Shown: in pieces, positions 59,792 to 64,000 of the stretch
Layout of the letters: each line of letters starts with the position of its first letter
Position numbering within the stretch: the first letter of the stretch is position 1
Origin: DASULK01 sp036381835
GTDB taxonomy: Bacteria > Actinomycetota > Actinomycetes > Mycobacteriales > Micromonosporaceae
DNA length: 64,000 nucleotides
NCBI GenBank assembly: GCA_036381835.1
Contig: DASVCA010000090.1
Span: forward strand, 1 to 64,000
Direction of reading: 5' to 3'
Position numbers and translations under genes: made by a program
Notes under the pieces: generated by a model
Told to the model about the DNA's origin: nothing
Databases searched by the model: none
The model's input: only the letters and a program-made list of their open reading frames with translations

Positions 59792-60937
59792 TCAAGATCG
59801 CGGGACGGCCCGCATCGCCATGGTCGGCGCGTCGGCCAGTACGGAGGCCGGGTTGCTGACCCCGCCCCGGCTCCAGTTGCGTGCGTGCCCCACCTGCACC
59901 CCGGGGTAGAGCTCGACGATGTCCCCGGGCGCGAGCACCCGGGTCTGCCGGCGGGCAAGGGGCAGACGGTCGGACTCCGCCATCGAACCACCCGGTCGGA
60001 TACCCGACCCGTTGGTGCTGATGTCCTGCACGATGAGGTCACGGCCGCGCAGCTCGAAACGCAGGTGGTCTCGGCTGACCCAGCGTCGGGCCTCGTCGGA
60101 GAGCCACTGCCCGAGCATGATGCCGTCCTCGGGTGCCCGGCCCACGACCACGGGCCGGTCGCTGCGGACCGCGAATCGGCGACGAACCTTGCCGTCCACC
60201 CGCGCCGCCAGCACCTGCGCCGCCGGGCGGGGCCCGACGTCCCGTAGCGGCTGGTCGTGTCTCGGGCAGGTGGGGGCTCCGGTCCGCAACGTCGGGGGCG
60301 GCTGGTCGCTCGGGTCACGATCAACCCGGGCGAGATCGGCGAACGCCCCACCGCCTCCGCCACCGCCGAACAGGGCGCAGCCCGGCTCGGGGCAGCGCCA
60401 GATCCGGGAGAGCAGGCGGACACCTGCGGGAGACGGGTCACCCGCTGTCGGTACCCCGCCCGCGTGGTCGGCGGACATCAGGGTGGTACCGCCGGGTGCG
60501 GGTGCCGGGGCGAGCAGCCGGCCCGGCTGGCGCAGCCAGGGATAGCGATCGCGGAGATTGGCGAAGCGGAACCGGCTGAGCACGGGCAGGCCGAGCAGAT
60601 CGGCCACCTCGAGAACCCGATCGCCCGGATCGGGCAGCACCTCCACCAGCCCGTCGTCGGCCCACCGGCGTATCACCATGCGCTCGTTGGAGGTCAGATC
60701 GGCGTCGGAGAGCAGGCCTCGATGCACGACCGCGTAGACCGCCACGCCCTCTTCTTCGAGCTGTCGGCCGAGCGCGTCGATGACCATGCCGAGGCGGAGC
60801 AGGCTCGCCGGCCGGCCGCCGTCGAGGTCGACGTACCGGACCACCTCGGCCAGGTCGACCACGGCGCGGGCGAGGGCGGGATCGACGGTGACCCGGCTCT
60901 CGATGGCGTCGAGGACTTTACTGATCTCGAATCTCAC
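59792..60937 (-). CDS. PIN-like domain, zinc-ribbon and FHA domain protein
   Basis: A 381-aa protein with three parts. Residues to about 160 look like a PIN/NYN-type fold (acidic residues in VVDLAEVVRYVDLDGGRPASLLRLGMVIDAL and ERMVIRRWADDGLVEVLPDPGDRVLEVADLL). The middle holds CPEPGC and CPRH, a probable zinc ribbon, amid Gly-rich linkers. The C-terminal FHA domain (VVVGRAPEDGIMLG, WVSRDHLRFEL, IVQDISTNGSGI) binds phosphothreonine. It may be a kinase-regulated nuclease or sensor; function is inference. GTG 60937 overlaps the pterin dehydratase stop as GTGA. Confidence 0.82.
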   Translation of the reverse strand: MRFEISKVLDAIESRVTVDPALARAVVDLAEVVRYVDLDGGRPASLLRLGMVIDALGRQLEEEGVAVYAVVHRGLLSDADLTSNERMVIRRWADDGLVEVLPDPGDRVLEVADLLGLPVLSRFRFANLRDRYPWLRQPGRLLAPAPAPGGTTLMSADHAGGVPTAGDPSPAGVRLLSRIWRCPEPGCALFGGGGGGGAFADLARVDRDPSDQPPPTLRTGAPTCPRHDQPLRDVGPRPAAQVLAARVDGKVRRRFAVRSDRPVVVGRAPEDGIMLGQWLSDEARRWVSRDHLRFELRGRDLIVQDISTNGSGIRPGGSMAESDRLPLARRQTRVLAPGDIVELYPGVQVGHARNWSRGGVSNPASVLADAPTMAMRAVPRS

Positions 60938-61227
60938 ACCGGTTCCCGGAGAATCTCGTCGATCCGGCGGGCCAGCAGCAGGTCCCGTGGGGTGACTCCG
61001 CCCGCCGAGTGGGTGCTGCAACGGAAGGTCAACGTGCGGTACCGGATGTCGATGTCGGGATGATGGCCGAGTTCCTCGGCGACCACCGCGACCCGGTCCA
61101 CCGCGGATATCGCTTCGAGGAAACTGGGCAGTTCGACGGTGCGGGTGATGGCGGCCGCGTCACCGGACCACTCCGGCAACCCGGCGAGCCCGTCGCGCAC
61201 CGCGGCCGCGTCGAGCACCTCTGACAT
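60934..61227 (-). CDS. 4a-hydroxytetrahydrobiopterin dehydratase (pterin carbinolamine dehydratase)
   Basis: A 97-aa PCD/DCoH-type protein. The active-site signature AEELGHHPDIDIRYRTLTFRCSTHSAGGVTPRD contains the conserved His-His-Pro and the later catalytic region. Such enzymes recycle pterin-4a-carbinolamine, or in many bacteria serve unknown pterin roles. TAAGGT lies 6 bases before the ATG, a leaderless start. Its stop overlaps the FHA gene start, so they are cotranslated; the functional link is obscure. Confidence 0.93.
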   Translation of the reverse strand: MSEVLDAAAVRDGLAGLPEWSGDAAAITRTVELPSFLEAISAVDRVAVVAEELGHHPDIDIRYRTLTFRCSTHSAGGVTPRDLLLARRIDEILREPV

Positions 61228-61233
61228 GGCCAG

Positions 61234-61239
61234 ACCTTA
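61234..61239 (-). promoter_or_regulatory. -10 element (TAAGGT) of leaderless pterin dehydratase gene
   Basis: Minus-strand TAAGGT, 6 bases, then ATG at 61227; no ribosome site. Confidence 0.45.
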
Positions 61240-61292
61240 GCGCACACGGCCGCCGATACGGCCCGCATCCTATGACTGTCGCACCCGGATAC

Positions 61293-61298
61293 TAGGCT
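61293..61298 (+). promoter_or_regulatory. Candidate -10 (TAGGCT) of lipoprotein gene
   Basis: TAGGCT about 60 bases before the GTG of the lipoprotein gene, in the region divergent from the pterin dehydratase gene. No confident -35 box. Confidence 0.4.
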
Positions 61299-61356
61299 GA
61301 CCGCGGGTTGAAAAAGTCTGATTGACCCGGGTTTCCCACGGGGAGGAGAACAAGTA

Positions 61357-62136
61357 GTGAGGATTCGACGGTTGGCGCTCGCCGGGCTGGGCCTTGCCAC
61401 AGCGCTGCTGGTTGGCGTCGGTGGTTGCGGCACCGACGCCGGCGGCAACGGCTCGTCGTCGGACAAGGCGGCCGACTCGGCGTCGCAGCAGAGTGCGCTG
61501 GAAGCGCTCACCGCGGCGGGAAAGAAGCTCGGTGAAGACACCTTCAAGATGCAGATGACGCTCACCGATGGCGTTACGGCAACGGGCGTCATCGATCCCG
61601 CCGGGAAGAAGTCGTCCCTGACCCTCGACTTCTCGGACGAAGAGGGCGAGTTCAAGATCGATGCGATCGTGATCGGCGACGACGCCTACGTGAAGCTGGC
61701 CGGCATGCCGATGATGCCCGACAAGTGGATGCACCTCACCGGGTCGAGCGCTAACAGCGAGAGCATTCTCGGCCGGCTGAAGTCCGACGATCCGACCAGG
61801 TTCGGGGACCTGTCCGCGGGTCTGATCACCGTGGAGCGGGACGGCGACCGCGGTTTCAAGGGCACCATCGATCTGACCAAGACCAAGGAGACGGTGGACG
61901 AGGAAACGGTGAAGGCCCTCGGCGACAAGGCCAGCGCCGTCCCGTTCACGGCGAAGGTCGATGACCAGGGCCGACTGGTGGAGATGGTCATCGACATGAG
62001 CGCCATCGATCCGAAGCTCGGGAAGATGACGACCACCTACTCCGACTTCGGGGCACCGGTGGACATCAAAGCGCCGCCGGCCAGCGAGATCATGGAGGCG
62101 CCGGAGGGCATGCTGGACGCCCCCTTGTCCAGCTGA
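61357..62136 (+). CDS. LppX/LprAFG-family lipoprotein
   Basis: A 259-aa secreted lipoprotein. Signal peptide with lipobox LVGVGGC places the lipidated Cys at residue 24, after which comes a Gly/Ser-rich linker (GTDAGGNGSSSDKAAD). The rest has alternating hydrophobic strands (TFKMQMTLTDGVTATGVID, FKIDAIVIGDDAYVKL) matching the LppX/LprG fold, which binds lipids in a hydrophobic cavity in mycobacteria. GTG at 61357 follows GGGGAGGAG at about 9-base spacing. It stands alone and ends at a bidirectional stem-loop shared with cutA. Confidence 0.87.
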   Translation: MRIRRLALAGLGLATALLVGVGGCGTDAGGNGSSSDKAADSASQQSALEALTAAGKKLGEDTFKMQMTLTDGVTATGVIDPAGKKSSLTLDFSDEEGEFKIDAIVIGDDAYVKLAGMPMMPDKWMHLTGSSANSESILGRLKSDDPTRFGDLSAGLITVERDGDRGFKGTIDLTKTKETVDEETVKALGDKASAVPFTAKVDDQGRLVEMVIDMSAIDPKLGKMTTTYSDFGAPVDIKAPPASEIMEAPEGMLDAPLSS

Positions 62137-62158
62137 CCACCTCCGGGCAACCCGCATA

Positions 62159-62199
62159 CCGTCGGTGGGGCGGCGCAGTCGGCACCGCCCCACCGACGG
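62159..62199. terminator. Bidirectional 15-bp stem-loop terminator
   Basis: CCGTCGGTGGGGCGG (62159-62173) pairs perfectly with CCGCCCCACCGACGG (62185-62199), loop 11 bases. It lies 22 bases past the lipoprotein stop and immediately past the converging cutA stop. Confidence 0.8.
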
Positions 62200-62200
62200 G

Positions 62201-62521
62201 CTACACCCGAGTCTGCTCGACGACCCAGGCGGCATAGTCCGGATTCCCGCTGTCCACGGTGGCGACCAGGATCTCCGGCACTTCGTAGGGGTGCTGCGCG
62301 CGTACCTGCTCCACCAGCGCCGCCACCCGGTCCGGAGCGGTCTTGAACTGCACCGACCACTCGGTCGCCGTCTCCCGCACCGCCTGCCACCAGTAGGTGC
62401 TCTCGACCTGGCCGCCGACCTGAGCACACGCCGCCAGCCGGCGCTCCACGGCCTCCGCCGCCAGCCGGTCGGCCGCAGCACGGTCGTCGACGACCGTCGT
62501 CACCACGCTGATCTGGTCCAC
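62201..62521 (-). CDS. cutA: Divalent cation tolerance protein CutA
   Basis: A 106-aa CutA1 trimeric protein. TTVVDDRAAADRLAAEAVERRLAACAQV, then VESTYWWQAVRETATEWSVQFKT and VRAQHPYEVPEILVATVDSGNPDYAAWV are the family signature. It was named for copper tolerance, but a signalling role is now thought more likely. GTG at 62521 has TATGGT 6 bases upstream, so the mRNA is probably leaderless. It converges on the lipoprotein gene. Confidence 0.95.
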   Translation of the reverse strand: MDQISVVTTVVDDRAAADRLAAEAVERRLAACAQVGGQVESTYWWQAVRETATEWSVQFKTAPDRVAALVEQVRAQHPYEVPEILVATVDSGNPDYAAWVVEQTRV

Positions 62522-62527
62522 GCAAGC

Positions 62528-62533
62528 ACCATA
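62528..62533 (-). promoter_or_regulatory. -10 element (TATGGT) of leaderless cutA
   Basis: Minus-strand TATGGT, 6 bases, then GTG at 62521; no ribosome site. Confidence 0.5.
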
Positions 62534-62567
62534 CGACCGACCTCGCCACAACCTGGTCCCCGCACGG

Positions 62568-63677
62568 TCACCAAGCGCCGGAGGGGAGCAGCCCCTCCGC
62601 GGTCGGCGTCGCCGACCGGTCGGTCGCCCACCGGCGGTACACACGCTCGTACCCCTCGGCCATCCGCTCCGCCGAGAACCGTTCCCGCACGTGCCGCACA
62701 CACTCACGCGGGTCGATCGCCGCCACGTTCCGCAGCGCTTCGGGCAGCTCATCGGGATCATCGCAGACCAGCCCGGTGCGACCGTGCGCCACCAACTCGG
62801 GCACGGCGCCACGCCGGAGCGCGACCACCGGCGTGCCCGCGGCCATGGCCTCCAGCATGACCATCCCGAACGGCTCCTCCCACCGGATCGGCATGATCAG
62901 ACACCGGGCGTCCCGCAGCAGCGCCATGGTGTGATCGCGGGCGGCGTTGCGCAGCAGGGTGACATCCGGCCCGAGCATCGGCTCGATCACCTCGCGCAGA
63001 TACCGTTGCTCGCTCACCTCGTTGGCCTTGCCCGCCAGCACCAGCGGCAGGCCGGCGGCCCGGCAGGCTTGGATCGCGAGATCCGGCCCCTTGTCGGGGG
63101 TGAACCGGGCCAACCACAGGACCGGCCCCTCGCCCCGGGTCGGATCCGTCGTCATATCGTCCGCGGGCAGTCCGTGGTGGACGACCGCCGCCCAGGGCAA
63201 CTGCGGCGCGATCCGACATTGCGCGGTAGAGATCGCCACCAGCCCCACCAGGGGATCGACGTCGGCCAGCAGATCACCGAGCTCGCCGACGGGCCGGCCG
63301 TGCACGGTCACCACCGTCGGCACCCGTCGCCGTGGCGCGAGCAACGGGCCTGCCGTGGTGTGGTCGTGCACGATGTCGAAATCGCCCTCGGCGATGATCC
63401 GGTCGGCGCGGGCGAGGTGCGCCAGCTCGGGGATGGTCTGGCCGAGCCGCGCATGCTGCAATTCCCGGCTGGTGGAGACGAACGCGGTGGCCGAAGTGCC
63501 CGTCCGGGTACCGGCACCGAGCAGGGTCACCTGATGGCCGCGCGCGACCAAGGCGTCGATCAGGGCCGAACAGACGTGTTCCAGCCCCCCGTAACCGTGT
63601 GGCGGCAGCTCGTACCACGGGGGCACCACCATCGCGATACGCAGGGGTCGCGGCGGTTCGGGCGGCGGCTGACTCAT
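62568..63677 (-). CDS. GT4-family glycosyltransferase
   Basis: A 369-aa GT-B fold enzyme. The N-terminal acceptor domain reads RIAMVVPPWYELPPHGYGGLEHVCSALIDALVARGHQVTLLG, and the sugar-nucleotide EX7E motif is EEPFGMVMLEAMAAGTPVVA. It transfers a sugar from a nucleotide donor to an unknown acceptor, probably on a cell-surface or secondary-metabolite glycan. The ATG follows GGGAGG. No further sugar genes are adjacent. It is followed by cutA after 46 bases. Confidence 0.9.
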   Translation of the reverse strand: MSQPPPEPPRPLRIAMVVPPWYELPPHGYGGLEHVCSALIDALVARGHQVTLLGAGTRTGTSATAFVSTSRELQHARLGQTIPELAHLARADRIIAEGDFDIVHDHTTAGPLLAPRRRVPTVVTVHGRPVGELGDLLADVDPLVGLVAISTAQCRIAPQLPWAAVVHHGLPADDMTTDPTRGEGPVLWLARFTPDKGPDLAIQACRAAGLPLVLAGKANEVSEQRYLREVIEPMLGPDVTLLRNAARDHTMALLRDARCLIMPIRWEEPFGMVMLEAMAAGTPVVALRRGAVPELVAHGRTGLVCDDPDELPEALRNVAAIDPRECVRHVRERFSAERMAEGYERVYRRWATDRSATPTAEGLLPSGAW

Positions 63678-63779
63678 CTACGGCCTCCCACGTTTCGGTC
63701 CGGGACTCCGCGGCCCGGCCCGTGGTCGAATTCCCGGTCCACCCACGGGATAAACCTCGCGCGACTTACGGTCGTCGAT

Positions 63780-64000
63780 TCAGAACGCCACGGTCAGCCG
63801 GTTCTCCACCTCGCCGATGCCCGGAGCCGACCAGGCCACCCGCTCTGCCTCGTCCCGCTCCAGTCGGGACCGCACCGCACCGGTGAGGACGACCCGATCC
63901 CCCACCACCTCGACGTCGATCAGTTGCGCGTCCGTCTCCGCCGTACGGACCAGCGCGTCCCGGATCCGGCGGGAGAGGTCACGGTGGGAAGGCGGGGTGT
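63780..64000 (-). CDS. BON-domain protein (5' end outside window)
   Basis: The last 72 codons of a minus-strand gene running off the window edge, ending TGA at 63780-63782. The readable part, DVEVVGDRVVLTGAVRSRLERDE then ...GEVENRLTVAF, is a BON domain, which binds phospholipid or a hydrophobic ligand in periplasmic/extracytoplasmic proteins. Start and full length are unknown. The DNA segment is too short for a start to be chosen. It lies 102 bases before the glycosyltransferase gene on the same strand. Confidence 0.85.
   Translation of the reverse strand, partial: TPPSHRDLSRRIRDALVRTAETDAQLIDVEVVGDRVVLTGAVRSRLERDEAERVAWSAPGIGEVENRLTVAF

Overview
The window is high-GC DNA packed with short-gapped genes, many starting at GTG or TTG. 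Gene content points to Actinobacteria: NucS mismatch repair, a Rho with an Arg/Asp/Gly-rich insert, MurA with Asp in place of the active-site Cys, an LppX/LprG-type lipoprotein, DUF2550 beside the ATP synthase genes, and the order argS-lysA-hom-thrC ... thrB-rho-rpmE-prfA-prmC-tsaC-atp. Product resemblance suggests the Micromonosporaceae, but that is inference; no rRNA gene is present.

Layout. 1-1.6 kb: end of an aldehyde dehydrogenase gene and nucS. 1.6-2.6 kb: a less GC-rich stretch with one small ORF and a broken IS3-type transposase ending at the DUF4126 gene. 3.3-5.0 kb: exported polysaccharide deacetylase and a GNAT. 5.0-11.9 kb: ethylmalonyl-CoA mutase-type mutase, ABC exporter pair, 3-hydroxybutyryl-CoA dehydrogenase, murA, and the cobalamin adenosyltransferase that makes the mutase cofactor. 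12.0-23.9 kb (all minus strand): rpmE, prfA, prmC, tsaC, a low-MW phosphatase, then atpI-atpZ-like-atpBEFHAGD, a strong terminator, and atpC-DUF2550. 24.1-25.0 kb: a T4-like polynucleotide kinase-phosphatase inserted on the opposite strand. 25.1-38.9 kb: rho, thrB, an MFS pump, an RND pump with a divergent MarR regulator, thrC, hom, lysA, argS (aspartate-family amino acids plus Arg-tRNA charging). 39.0-41.5 kb: DUF3105 and DUF305 membrane proteins, an IS630-derived wHTH protein and tRNA-Arg(CCG).

41.6-54.8 kb is more accessory: a tandem NTF2-fold protein, a disordered protein divergent from a 1472-residue P-type ATPase with a decayed duplicated ATPase half, an erythromycin-esterase-like protein, DUF2795, SCP2-like and glycogen-debranching-like proteins, two small membrane proteins, FabG and a CoA-disulfide-reductase-like flavoprotein. 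54.8-64 kb: a DivIVA coiled-coil protein with an octapeptide tail, Nei2-type glycosylase, a 55-residue charged microprotein, a structured putative RNA, ddaH-rocD (methylarginine to citrulline; ornithine to glutamate semialdehyde), a PIN-like/zinc/FHA protein with a pterin dehydratase, a lipoprotein, CutA, a GT4 glycosyltransferase and a BON-domain gene cut by the window end.

Regulation. At least twelve starts have TAnnnT exactly 6-7 bases before the start codon and no Shine-Dalgarno, the mark of leaderless transcription. These include nucS, the mutase gene, murA, pduO, atpI, thrB, argS, the Nei gene and cutA. Other notable signals are a 14-bp-stem terminator with TTTT between atpD and atpC, a 21-codon ORF whose stop overlaps the P-type ATPase start as ATGA, and a multi-hairpin leader/RNA before ddaH. 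No CRISPR array, prophage or intact insertion sequence was seen.
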